64,000 nucleotides of DNA from Phascolomyces articulosus (taxonomy: Eukaryota > Mucoromycota > Mucoromycetes > Mucorales > Lichtheimiaceae): the NCBI GenBank assembly GCA_025677815.1, contig JAIXMP010000003.1:1054001-1118000 (forward strand), given 5' to 3'. Positions 1 to 12,597 of the stretch are shown piece after piece. The stretch's first letter is position 1. The number at the start of each line of letters is the position of its first letter. The translations under genes were made by a program, and so were the position numbers. Below the pieces are notes generated by a model. It was given only the letters and a program-made list of their open reading frames with translations, searched no databases and was not told the origin of the DNA.

Positions 1-530
1 GATATACTGGATGAAAGCTTTTTTGTTAATTGAACAATCTTATGTTCAAGTTATTTATATTATAGTTTACTGTACCCTTGTATCGTCGTCGCTGCCCCAA
101 AGAAGATGGAGCTAAAGTGAGAATGGTCGTGATTGGAAAAAATATGATGGTAATACCATAAAAACTACAACGCAAATGTACCAGCTTAACATAATATGAT
201 GTATGAATTATTCATCAGAATTAATGATTGGATAAGAGAAAAGATATCTGGATAAATTACATTTTCTACAACATCCTTATTATACATACTACATAGTGTA
301 TACTAAATGAAAAATATATACTATAGTAGGATGTTACCAGTGCGTATGTTACAAACAAACAACAATTCATCGATAATAAATCTAAATCTTTAAGCATACA
401 AAGAGAAGATCTGCCACCCCAGCTCGACGATATTGATGATGCTTATTATAATGAAATTTAATACATTATTATTTGCGCATAGCTAGTTGTTCAATTACAA
501 CCTGGAACAAAAAACGGAGCGCAAAAGATA
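1..530. other. Flanking stretch with no firm gene
   Basis: AT-rich sequence. A short coding-looking stretch on the + strand around 390-462 reads as an acidic tail (REDLPPQLDDIDDAYYNEI) and then a stop. It could be a last exon of something starting outside the window or a relic. Nothing else recognisable. Confidence 0.4.
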
Positions 531-881
531 ATGGAAATGGCACGCGGTTATTTTGGCGACTATAGAATACATTACCAGGACATTCTCATATTCCAAAGAT
601 ATGATTTCAATCAAATATCGAAAGAACTTGAACAATTATCAAGATTTTTTATGGGAGTGAAGAAGAAAAACATGTTCTGGTGTCACGATAAAAGCGAAAC
701 TTGGCATAAGGCTGTAGAAGTTGATTTCGATAATTTAACAGAAGATCTGGATAATCCATCTGTAGAATATGTGATTCTTTCTGAAGTTTTGTTCCTTAAA
801 ATTTATCCAATCATCAAAAAGAAGCAAGGAAATATATATTATAAAGCTATAGGATGTTGTAGTATAGGAAAAGTTGGATGA
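531..881 (+). CDS. Hypothetical protein, 116 aa, doubtful
   Basis: I do not recognise this ORF. It begins with ATG at 531, has no stop for 116 codons and is rich in charged and aromatic residues (FLKIYPIIKKK near the end, HDKSETWHKA in the middle). No signal peptide, TM helix or known motif is visible. In DNA this AT-rich, a chance ORF of this length is uncommon but possible. Composition looks more protein-like than most nearby ORFs. It may be a complete small gene, one exon of a larger spliced gene, or part of a lineage-specific family. No neighbouring gene gives a hint of function. Confidence 0.3.
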   Translation: MEMARGYFGDYRIHYQDILIFQRYDFNQISKELEQLSRFFMGVKKKNMFWCHDKSETWHKAVEVDFDNLTEDLDNPSVEYVILSEVLFLKIYPIIKKKQGNIYYKAIGCCSIGKVG

Positions 882-1630
882 AGTTTCTTTTTACAATGAC
901 ATTTGCAACAGCATATTTTTGTACTTTTTCAATTCTCTTATGATGGATGTAAGCTTAGTTGATTATTCTCTATTATTCTATATGATCGATGGGTGAACCG
1001 GAACTTTTTGTGAGAATAGTTATAATGATAGATTTGGGACTATGTATGTTTATCCTTGATCTCTTCCTTGGTGTTTTCTTTTAGATGATAATAATAAGTT
1101 AGTACATCATATTACGATTATACCCGTTTCCTTTTAAAAATGAAGCTTGTGAATTTCCTTATTTATTTGTATAGGTGCTTTAACTTTGCCTTTGGTGTAA
1201 TGTAGATAGATTTATTATGGAGCAGCCATTTAAATGTTAGAATACGACAGATAGTTCACCAATGATAATAACAGTGTTATAGTCATTTCTGTTTTTCAAT
1301 CAAGCTTATGTATTTTTTTAGAGTCACCATCACTGTTCACGACGATTTAAAAGATTGGTATTATTTACTACATGCTCATTATTATTGTATATGGTGGTGC
1401 TTGTACATTTTATAATTTTATGTAAGGAAAAGATTGTTTTCCTTTTTTTAAAGAGTATATTTGTAACATCCAAAGGAAGATAAGAGAAAAGTGTTTATTA
1501 TTACTGTGTACTAGCTAATAATAACAAGAATAACGGCTTGTACAAATAATAATTCAATACAGCCAAACCAAAATGATAAGTACGTGGCAAAAAAGAATGG
1601 TGCAATGTATAAAACTATAAAGCTGTTTTT
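882..1630. other. Intergenic, nothing recognised
   Basis: AT-rich sequence between the 116-codon ORF and the secreted-peptide gene. I see no ORF, RNA gene or repeat worth naming. Confidence 0.5.
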
Positions 1631-1774
1631 TTACATGCAATCACCAGGATCCAGTCCACATCTTTTCTCCTCGGCTACTACGGGTTCATCTTGAACAGTA
1701 TGAGCAACACCAGAAGAGATTGTCAAAAGGGCTAAGACAACAGCAAGTAAAGAGGTAAAAGTAAAAGTATGCAT
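1631..1774 (-). CDS. Small secreted peptide precursor with kexin site
   Basis: A 47-codon ORF on the minus strand, ATG at 1774, TAA at 1631-1633. The first ~24 residues form a good signal peptide (core LLAVVLALLTI, then SSGVA). A short acidic pro-segment (HTVQDEPVVAEE) follows, then a Lys-Arg pair that is a kexin (Kex2) cleavage site. The remaining nine residues, CGLDPGDCM, would be released as a mature peptide with two cysteines that could form one disulfide ring. This layout matches fungal kexin-processed secreted peptides (pheromone-like, effector-like or RiPP precursors). No intron is needed. Family unknown; function not inferable. Main doubt is whether so short an ORF is expressed, but signal peptide, dibasic site and paired cysteines in order are unlikely by chance. 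Confidence 0.6.
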   Translation of the reverse strand: MHTFTFTSLLAVVLALLTISSGVAHTVQDEPVVAEEKRCGLDPGDCM

Positions 1775-4700
1775 GATGATATATATGGATTTCTTGTTTT
1801 AATAAGGACTTGTAACCGTCGTTGTTGTTATTGTGGTTAATTTTCAACAAGCCTTGAAAAACAGCCTTTTCATAGTTTTTCCTCGCTGCTTTGATTATCA
1901 GGAAACCAAGCAGTCATCATCACCAGACATTTCCCATTGATCTTTCTAACAACTAAACTTTATCCATATATTGCTACAAACAAAGAGGCAGATCTTTACA
2001 GAAAATAAGAATACTTTTGCATTCATATATCATAAGCAGCATCTCCAACACAGCATTTCGTGTTTTTAGTAAAATATATGTACTAAAAAACTTTCTAAAC
2101 AAAAACCCAGCATATCTCTTGAGAGTAAAAGTAATGATATTTGTACAGCCATTAACACTATATCGCAACTATACGATGCATAAAGAGTTCTAACATAATA
2201 CTATATAGAGCAGTTTTTTGTTTTGTTTCCAAAATATTTATATGCCATCTATTGCCAACGAATTAGAAAAGTGTAGTAAGCTAGTATATACAAAGTTAGA
2301 CTACTGTTTGTATATGCATTACTAAAAACTATATCATAATCGATAAACAGTAATAATAGTATCTGAGCAATAGCAAAATAATTAGCAATAGTGCAAGCAT
2401 CATGTATGTCCATATGTACGCACTATCTGGAAAGTTTTGTTTCAAACAACGGCAAGAACCGAAAGAGTGGTATTTCGTCTTTATAATCATTTAATTACTG
2501 GTATATAGTTCATCTTTTTCTTTTACTATTGTACATCCAACGATTTCTTTTTTTTTGCAGTATTTTTAATTCTTTAAATTTATTAGAAAACAAATGTATT
2601 TTGACCTGTTATGATGCGTAAAAAAGTTTGATAGCAGAGATAATGCATGTAGATAAATATTTACAGTGTGAATCTGATTATTGCCATACATCATAGGGGT
2701 GCTAGTAGTTGTCATCTTTAAAAAATCGTAGCACTTTTTTAACAGTGTTGCATATGTGCTACCCTTCAATTATCTCAATCATGTTAAAAAAAATTGCTTC
2801 CATCCATATTTAAAAAATCCGTTTTACAGTTTTTTATCATTATTATTTATCTTACTCTACAATAGGAATTGTAGAACGAAGAAAATATAATGACAACGCA
2901 GATATATATAATTTATCTTCCTTTTTTAGAAGTAAATGATACATCATGTCTGCAATGTTTGAGTCTTAAGAGTCTGTATCGATTTGATGTGCATTTGAGT
3001 TTATGATGGTAGTGTCCTTTCCATATACGGTTATGCGGCGCGTTGCATTTTAAGGAAGCATTTATTACACTTCTTTAATTTATTATGTGGAATCTGTCTA
3101 AATTCTTGGAGGATCAAATTGAGGTAAAGATACACGACACAGAGTAGAATCATATTCTTTAATGAGTCCAGGTTTTAAACGACAAGAGGAAAAATAAGTG
3201 AGTGGCAAAGCAATACGTAGTACATTAATAATTTCTGCATCTTGTAAGATAATTTTTTTGAGTTTGCTTATTTCATTATGAGAAGGAAGGCAATAAGAAG
3301 GTGGTATTTGCATATGAGAGTGGGTATGATTGCCACATCCAGATCAAAGTAAGTTTTTGTGACACAGCATAAATATTTGTGCCAAACAACGGTATATCCG
3401 AGCGATTCTTCTTTGGTAACTTTCAAAATCGTCATGGAATAAAATCATCTCCATTCTGCAGAGCATCTACAGTCATACCAATAAATATACTTGAAATGTA
3501 AATTTGTTGTCGTATATACACCTTATTCAGGGACTAATGCATTGACTTATGCAACGGCCTTCTTAGCAACTACTCCTTATCAGCCAATCATCGAGAGAAA
3601 ACCAAATCTATGGATGCAGAAAAGAATAGAATGAGGTTAACTTTGATCAGAGAGCTCATGCCGTCGCTTGTTTGGCCATGACATTCTTCAGGCTCATTCT
3701 TTCAACCGCTTACCTTTTTTTATACATAGCTGTGTCATGCAATGATGAATAGGTTTTCTCCCAAGAAAACCAACTCGCTGGTGTGATTAAGAGGGCGCAT
3801 TAACTACCATTCCCCGCATCAATGATTGTTTCCATTTGTATGAAAGCCTCGATATCAACAAGCTCATCACAATCGATCCAATTTCATTAATCTTGAACAA
3901 ACTACCGACTAAATCGGTTCAAACAGAGCGTATTAAAAAATATTGGTATCGGATATGCCCAATAATATGTGAACTACTTTTCATGATCGACCTCTGCTGC
4001 TTCCCTACGGAAGATTTTTCTTAATGTGAGGATCCAATCAATTTAGGATATTCTGAATCATTATTAAATTTCACTCGTTTACATCCATTCATACAAACAT
4101 ATCGCTTCAGTAAGCCAATGAATCAAAAGCTTTTTTTTCCTGATGAAGAAAAATTGCAATCATTGAGTAAAGATATACCTTATAAATGATCAATTACTTT
4201 TATTGAACTATAGCACCTATTGTATTAGAAATAATCATATACTCATAACGAACGATGAAACATAGTAAGAATTTCTTGTCTGTAATATCAAATGAAAAAC
4301 ATTTTATTAACTATTAATTAAATTATGACGATATATTGCTAAATACAACTTGCTCACCCGATATTATGGACAGTTATTGAATACAACATATGCAAGTAAT
4401 TTTTCTTTCTTAAAGTGCCATTTCAGGTTATTTTAATAATAACAATGATGAGATTATCAATCAAAAAATAATCATGGCAACAAATCCTCCTTCTCAACCT
4501 CTCCTTTTTTTTTGTTTACCCCATTTTTTGTTGATCAATGAAAAAAGGGTGAGGGGAGGTTTGCTGTTTCATAGCTGGCCCTTTATGATTATGATATTGC
4601 CTGGATTATTTATAGCAACAATTAAAAAGAATAATTAAATAAACAAAAAGGTTATAATATGAATAATAATAATAATACCATTTTCTATAAAATATACCTA

Positions 4701-7376
4701 ACATGGATGGCATCACATGTAATTAAAGAAACAAGATGATGGAGGAAATATGTAAACGGTAATTAGAAGATGAGAATTATGTTATAGAACATGATATACC
4801 GATGATGATGAGCATTCATTGTTACTCATAGTGCATGGAGAGGATGTACTTTATATGTATGTAGAGTTTGAACTTATTTAAAATTAGGATAATAATGATT
4901 TATTCATTGAAATAACATAAATGAGGTTATTATCATATTGGTTAGTTTTTTTTTTATATGTAGTATAAGCTTTCTCTCACACTTTTTTTTTCGCTTTGTA
5001 TGATAATAAATAAGGAGAGTAATTATCTTATCATGTGTAAAAAATATATTATACTTCAAAGAAAGTCCACACTCGTAGAATTGATTTAGTTAGCTAGTTT
5101 TAATACATTGGATGAAAGTAGGAGCAAGGAGATAGATAGATTTTGTTACAGTGATGAGTCAAAAATGTATAGTAGTAATCGATATATATATGCATTTACA
5201 GTCGATAGGGAGAAAATATAATTTCTTATGAGAAAAGGAACATTTTATTACACACGCTCATCAATAAGTATAAAACAAGTTTTTTTAAAAAAACACATGA
5301 TACAAGTAGGTTGCACATTTATCTCCGTCGAGCCGGGTTTTTTTTTTTTTTTATGAGTAAGAAAAGAAATTGGATCTATCATCTATTAAGCAAAACAAGT
5401 ACACGAAGAACCCAGACAAACTTTGTCTATTTCCTGATGTTTTATTGTTATGTGTGTGGGTAGTAGTCGCTCATAAAGGTGTAATTGTAAAAGCATGATG
5501 TATGTGGGTATTTTTTACTCTCTAGATTATATAATAATTGTATTAACTTTTTATCTATTTTGTATTCTGACACATAACATGAATTGAAACAAACTTGTCA
5601 AATTGTTTCTCACAGTTTATTTAGTGAGTGAGAGAGAAAGAGTGAAAGCATTCCTTTTACTTGCTCGTTTCATGTATATATATAAGAACAATAAGAAATA
5701 GAAAAGGGGGAGAGAAAGAACTATATGGATGGAATAATTAGGAATAAAAAAATGTTACATATGATTTGTTGATCAAACATTTGATTTCATCGTATAACGA
5801 TGATTCGGGTCTTTTTTGTTCAAAGGATACGTTTTTCGGATAGGTTATTATTTAGTACAACCATCATCAAAAATACGATGAAGCTGTCGTCACGTTCCTA
5901 TAATAACATTTGTGAGATATGTAATCACTTGGCAACACATGTCTCTCATTAAGCCACACTTATTTGTCGGTCAGGAAAAGACTCTTTTCTTATTGTTGTA
6001 ATACTATGACGAATTCAACAGAGCGCAAATCAAATTTTTTTACATTTAACATTTATAATACATTTTAATATCCAAGATTTATTTGCTGATAAAAAGGAAA
6101 AGTCCTTTTTTAGAACAAAAATCATTGTTTACATCGATATACCAAGCATGTTGTTTTTAGGCTTTATAATTCAACATGATAATCGAGATTTAAGGCTTTC
6201 ATATGATAATTGAAAGGAACTCAACAAAAATAATAAAAAACATACACACGGACACAAACTTGAAATTTATGGGAAGAAGTACATATATATATTTTTTTTT
6301 CAGTTTGACGAAGATTTTTTGTACTGAAAACAGAGAGTTTGTTGGGTAGCACCATTTATAAACAGTCTTAAGTGTTTCTCTTTTTTTGTAATACAAACAA
6401 AAAGTAGTAGTAAGATTTTCTGGATTATTTGTTCCAAATTCAAATATTTTTAACTTACTCATGAAATCTTTTGCACTTTTGGGTTAAATCCATGACTTCA
6501 TCATCGCATCTATTTTGTTTGGCCCTATTTACCTTAATCATCCTAATAATAAGATTGATAAATAAATCTATTATACATATCGAGAAACACACAGACCACC
6601 ACCATCATCATCATCTCTTTTTTTTTGTTCTTGTTAACTTTTACCCCGCTTTTTTTGTATAGTTTATCTTCTTGTCCTTCTTTTTCCCCTCCTTTCTCCC
6701 CCCAAAAAAAAAATAATTAAGAAATCTTTCCATCTTGAAAATAAAAGATGCTTTCTAAGAAATAGAGCAGCACATTTTTAACAACATATCAAACCATTAC
6801 TAATTAGAATGATTTGTGTATCAAACAAACAAAAAAGAAAGAGTCAAATATATCTTTATTAGCTTATACTTTTGACAGAATCATTGGAAATAATAAAAAA
6901 TAGGTTAGTTTTGGAAACACTTTCTCTCTCTCTCTCTCTTTCAAGAGAAGCACATGTGTGGCATTTTTTCCCATGCTTCTCTTCTTTATTTCTTCATTAG
7001 GTTACTCCTTTCGTTAATATGGCTTAATAAGTAGGGTCATTGTATATAAAGTAGTTTTTATCAATTGATAATATCTATATATTTTTTTTGTTCCTTTAAT
7101 AATAACAATAATAAATATGGTGGGAAGAGAAGAGAAGAATAATATAATTACAAATGGCAAAAAAAAATAATACAAAATTCAAAAAGCATACAAAAAAAAA
7201 GAAATATGGGGAGGTATAAATAAATATGCATGAAATAAAGTATAATATATATATATATATATATAGTTAAGAAAGAATGATAATAATAATAATATAGAAT
7301 AGAATTGAATGAAGAAGGATGAGAGTTTCTTTTGAAAAATAAAATGAATGAAAAAGAAAAATGAATAGATATAAGT
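1775..7376. other. Long gene-poor stretch with coding-like scraps
   Basis: 5.6 kb of AT-rich DNA. Two stretches look faintly protein-coding: 3098-3313 on the minus strand (ending CRVSLPQFDPPRI) and 3836-4024 on the plus strand. Neither matches a family I know and both are isolated, so they are more likely relics of decayed genes than active genes. Homopolymer runs and simple repeats are frequent, for example a CT run near 6923-6941 and an AT run near 7245-7264. No RNA gene seen. Confidence 0.5.
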
Positions 7377-10300
7377 TTACAAATCATAATAATCAGCGGC
7401 CATCGCTGCAGCACTTGTTAAATCGATCGGTGGTCGTAAAAAGGCATCAAAATAAGCATCCAATTTCTCGAAATCAAAATCGTGCTGCAAACGAACACAA
7501 GCACCAATGTAACCATCCGGGCGTATAACCACAACGGACGGGTTATGTCGGATGTTGTACAATGTATGTGCTTGTTGATCATGATCCAGATAGACCTTGT
7601 CTAATCCAAGTGGGAACGCAGCATGCACTACTGCCGGTTTTGTATCACTCAAGAACTTCCCAATTTCTGTTCGACTCGAACTGGTAATATAGAGGAATGA
7701 AAATAATGAAGGTGGCGTTGTTCCCATGCTTGTGTTGGTAAAGGCAGTATCACATGAAGGTCGAACGAAATCAAAGGACGATGTGGAACGTGGTTGATCG
7801 AGGGAGGTACGAATCGTGGAAACAGGTGATGTAGGGGGTGAATTAAACATGAATCGATTATTATGGTTACTAGAAATGGATGAACGATGAGAAATAGATG
7901 ATAATGAAAGAGCAGAACTACGTTTATTGGTAGGTTCTTCAAACATCCATGAGGATGATAATAATGGATGATTTGAATGTAATTTTTCGTAACGTTGCAT
8001 AAATGAATGAGGTTCTTCCAGATGGCGTCGGAAACGTTGTAATGTTGCCAAGTTTTCTGGATCGGTAAGGGATTGACAGAAGACAACGATTCGAAATGCT
8101 GAGGTTGATGCTGTTTGTGACATGCGATCCAATATACTATAATTGTTAGTTCTAATTTTACGCCAACGTTCTGCTGTTGTAAGAGATGTGGTGGATGATG
8201 CTGCCGCAGCGGTTGTGGTGGTAGATGTTGTACTTGTTCCATTGGATGAAGAAGATGTATGACTACTGGTATTATTGCGTTTGATAATGGGAGACAATAA
8301 CCAACTGGCTGCTGTTGCAGATGAAGATCCACCTGCTGAATTTGATCGTGTTCGTGTCCATCGTCGTGAACTTGTTCTTGGTGGTCGATCATCTTTTTCG
8401 GTGGTGGTTGTTGCTGTCGCCGTTCCTGCGGCTCCTGTTGATGTGGTAGTCGTAGCATTTGTAATACTTGTTTTGCTTCCATTCAGATTATTACTGGTGA
8501 GGGATGGCTTTGTCCCATTAGCAATACTTCCAGGTGGGGTTGCTGTTTCCTTGGCATTCACGAGGAGTGTAAATAGAGTATAGGGTTTAAGTTTTGAATT
8601 GGGCGCCAAAGTACCCGGAGCACCCAATATAATCTTGTTTTGTGCGCGTTTCGTAAAAGAGGCAGTAACAGCTTGTATAGTATCATGCGCATGTTCTGAT
8701 GATATAATGGATAATGTACTAGCTGTATCGATATTCAAAATATTGGCATGGTAAGGTGCTTCACCAATAAATCCATGTTTTGTTCGATTTAATAAATAAA
8801 TCAATTCACGACTGGGTGTTGAGTTTAATCCAAGTCCGTTAGTCGGTATGTTTTGACTAAATAAGTGTATCAATGCGTGTGAGGCTTCTCGCGTATCACT
8901 CAATTTGGAACGACATTCTTGATCATAAGTATCCAATAGTTCTGGTGATCCACGATGTTTTAAACATAAAAATAATTTCCAACATAAATTATTGACTTGT
9001 TCTAGTCCTAAATCTGAAGTAAGGATGCCTTCAGGACAAATAGATTGAGCTGCTCCTCCAGCTAAAAAGTATCGTCGATTGACACTAAATTCTTCGGATG
9101 TTCTTTCAGTGGCTGTAAAGAAGGTAATACATGATGAATAAAGTTTTTGTTGGGTTATTTTTTTGATTATTATTAGTGATTCTATATTTTCAACAGTGTA
9201 AATTTTCTTCTTTTTCTTCTCTTCTCTCTCTCTTTCATTTGATATAATATATTAAGAACTCTCCCCCAATTTCTTTTTTTTATAACTTACCAGCCCAACG
9301 TCGATAAGAAAGTGGCTTAAATTCGATTTGATAAGGTTCCATGATTGATTTTACATGTCTTTGTGCTAGGATTAATGGAACATCATCATCGATCGTTAAC
9401 TGACTCCATTTTGGTTTATGCTCAAACGAAATATACGCTCTATTATCCCGATGTCCTGGTAAAAGAAAAAAAAAGCAAATATAAAAGGTAAATAAGCATA
9501 TAAAGTCCGAATATAGTTACCGTGATACAAGAGAAACCACTGACTGACTTTGGGGGGAGGGAGAAGAGATAATAGCAGTAGTAGTAGTATAGAGTTAAAG
9601 TGCAGTAGAAAGGAGTTTCTTTTCTTGTTTGACACAGTTGTTTTTAGTAGCAAACAAGTTTAAAATAAGATAATTTACCAATATAGAAGAGTGAATTTGG
9701 GCCTTTATTCACTACGGCCATTTTTCGAGCAGCAGGGAAATTGGTTGTAACCGTAGCCTCAATAGTATAGAAAACCGAGGATGATTTCCGACGTTCATAA
9801 GCAATGCCTGTGAAAATAACGTGTGATTAGAGAGAGCCTTTAAATATTTGTTTGTGTGTGTGTGTGTGTGTGTGTAAAAAAGTGAGAATGGGGGGGAGAG
9901 TAACACAAAACACAAGCAAACGTACCTAATTTCTGTCTAACAAAGCTATGTGTACCATCTGCACCAAGGACGATCCGTGATTTCCAATAATAAGGTGCTT
10001 GACTTGGTAAATCATCTTCATTATGATGATGCTTGTTATTACTATTAGAGCGACCTTTTGTACCATTACCCACCGTGGTATGGGTGGGTAATATTGTGGC
10101 TAAACATGTGTCATTCTCCTCACAATCTTCCATGTCGATCAGTTCATGTTGATAACGCACATGGACGCCTTTACGTTGTGCCAAAGCATCGGAAAGAACT
10201 CGACATACTTGGTCGCTTTCGCATGACAAACTCCAGCTGAACTCTGTTGCGTCGTTTTCCCACACTGAATGTTTATGGCGACTCGCCGTCACTGCTGTAT

Positions 10301-10777
10301 TTCCGTTGCCTTTGTTAGTATATGTATCAAGACCCCAATGACGAAAACCATGTTCAAGTAATGGATTAACGAGATCGAATGCTTGAAATAATTGTAATGA
10401 ACGTGGTGACCATAAATAAGTTGGATTTTGGTTGGATGAATTGGGTTTCTTTTTATCTATGTAATTAATAGTTTTATTTAGATTTAAATTTAAATAAATA
10501 ACCATTGATGAGGAAGGAATTATTCTTTGCTGCTGTTCTATGGTATGATTTCTTCTTCTTACCGATGATGCATACAGAACAACCCATATGACTTAATAAT
10601 AAAGCAGCATAAAGACCAGTAGGCCCTATTTTTTTGTTTGTTGTTTGAAAAGAGAATGGCGTTTATTAGGTCCGTGCATTTGAAATTTTTTGCTTTCTAA
10701 TCATGATTTATAATGTAAACATTCTTCGTACCTGCACCCACTATTAGAACATCAGATTTATTTTCATCTTCAGACAT
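7377..10777 (-). CDS. FAD-dependent aromatic hydroxylase (phenol 2-monooxygenase-like)
   Basis: Predicted flavoprotein monooxygenase, 889 aa from six exons: 10732-10777, 10563-10625, 9926-10456, 9679-9807, 9291-9455, 7377-9112; every junction is GT-AG and keeps phase. The N-terminus carries the dinucleotide-binding motif GAGPTG, completed across intron 1. GADGTHS near residue 202 is the family DG motif. The third FAD motif, usually GDAAH, reads AGGAAQ (Gly331 instead of Asp), so FAD ribityl contact may be altered. The C-terminus (LGLDKVYLDHD, VVVIRPDGYIG, FDAFL) is the thioredoxin-like dimerisation domain of phenol hydroxylases. The protein exceeds the usual ~600-650 aa because Ser/Thr-rich low-complexity insertions of roughly 140 and 60 residues interrupt that domain. 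Substrate cannot be told from sequence. Cytosolic; no signal peptide. Confidence 0.88.
9853..9875. repeat. (TG)n microsatellite
   Basis: About eleven TG units lying inside intron 3 of the FAD hydroxylase. Confidence 0.9.
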
Positions 10778-12447
10778 AATGAAAGATAGTAATATTTAAA
10801 AAAAGAGAGGAGACGAAGAAGAAGTACGAGAAGAAGTAAAAAGGATGAGAAGAAGAAGAAAAAGTTAAAGAAAAAGAGAGAAAAAGAGAAGTGGGTTTTT
10901 GTTGTCCTATTTTTTTTACCAAAAACAATTAATGTGGAGTAAAATATTGAGCGGAACATCAATTGGAAACAACAACCTCTCACAAGAGCTTCTTTTCTCG
11001 CTCAAGGTAGTACACAACTCTGGCTATGTTCCGGTTCCTCCTGCTGACGTACCGACTTGTCCACTAGTGAGTGCTGCGCCCTTTTCGGATCAATTCCTCG
11101 TGTTTGAGTACGTAGTTAACGGCCATTCATCCATTGACCGCAAATGGATAAAATAACTTGATATTCAATTGAATCGACTTGTCAATCACCATTACATAGT
11201 AATTAATAATGGATCCTAATAATGCATTATTCTCTTGTTATATGATAGTCATATGTTGTTTATAGTAATAACATATTGTCCATATATATATATTCTTAAA
11301 TTTGTATGTTCCTCGTAATATCTATAGTTATAAAAAAAAAGAGAATAAGATAATGATGAACTAGTGGTATGATATTGAAAAACAGAATACACCTTTTCCA
11401 TATATATACAACCACCTTCATACACTTTCTTTTTTCTCTCCCCCGCACATATTTAATTTAACTTTAAAAACACCTTGTTAAAAAGAAGTACAATAGTATG
11501 CTGCTAATGACATTATTCTAAAAAGGATTATCAAAAAATCCCAGAAACTTGACAAATGATCTTGGTGCTTCCTTTTATGATTGAATTACTATATAATAAT
11601 AGGATATGCATATAAAAATAGAAAAAAAGAAGGGAGAGATCATCAACCAAATTGCTTATTTGTTATTGTTTCTTTCTCGTTATGACAACAATAAAAATAT
11701 AAACAAATAAACATATTGTCATAGACAATAATTAAAACAACAACAAAAGATATTCACGCACATACTTTCCAAAAATGCTTTGGTCTTGTAACCTTATATT
11801 TATACACCAAAAATGTTGTTTAGTTTTCATAACATTTATATATATTAATGACAAGACAACCATGTTCTGATACCAATGAAAAAAAAAAAACGCAATCAAT
11901 TTCTAAATTAAGTGTAGCCTATTTTGTACTTTTTAAAGAGAGTAATATAACCCCACATTTTGTTGTTGTTTTTTCATTTTCTTTTCCCATCCCCTCACTC
12001 ACACAATTTATATTTTTAGTATTATAAAAATAATAAAAGATCTTTTTTTTTCTGTTTCTTAATGTCTGAAATGACGTATCTGTTAGATATCTTTAAAAAA
12101 AACGTGATCAATGGTAACATCTTGTTTTTATTGTTGAACACCCAAGAAATACCGTTTGCAGAAATAGTGTATCCAATAGATGATGTTATTTTATTTTTTT
12201 TATCAAATTTTTCAAAGAAAGATGAAATTAACAGCTGTTGTACTATTACTTTATTATGTTCTATATGTATATTTTGAGAGAAACAATGGTTCAAGAGGTT
12301 TTTTTTTTTTGAAGATGTTGGCGGTGAGTGGAGTACGATTATGGTTTTTTTCCTTTTTTGGTACTAATCGTGTGTCTTCAAAGTTGAAATAATTGATTGT
12401 TGTACTATCACCACTCTCATAATTAATATCAGCTTTGTCTAATAGTG
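10778..12447. other. Hydroxylase promoter side and gene-poor DNA
   Basis: Just upstream of the hydroxylase start is a purine-rich tract (10799-10890). The + strand ORF at 10920-11156 looks weakly coding but has no identifiable motif. The rest is AT-rich with homopolymers. No gene supported. Confidence 0.4.
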
Positions 12448-12597
12448 TTACGGGATTTTTCCTATGATTTGGCGCTTGATTTTTTTCAACTTGGCGGAGG
12501 GATGTTTTTTCTACTTGGCGCGACGTTTTTATCATTTTGACGTTGGAAATTTTTATGACTTCGTGTAGAAATGTTATTAATTTGGCGTATAGTAAAT
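12448..12597. repeat. Inverted repeat arm A (pairs with 16541-16690)
   Basis: About 150 bp that reappears in reverse orientation about 4 kb away, at roughly 85-90 percent identity by eye. The unit contains spaced copies of a short GCCAA-type motif: GCGCCAAGTA, CGCCAAGTTG, GCGCCAAATCA and TACGCCAAATTA. The two copies bracket the recombinase relic and gene scraps. They may be ends of a decayed element or two insertions of a dispersed repeat. Confidence 0.75.

Noticed and set aside
7649..8482. 277-codon second frame inside the hydroxylase
   Set aside because: Created by Ser/Thr/Ala codon runs in the real frame; the conserved domain is in the other frame.
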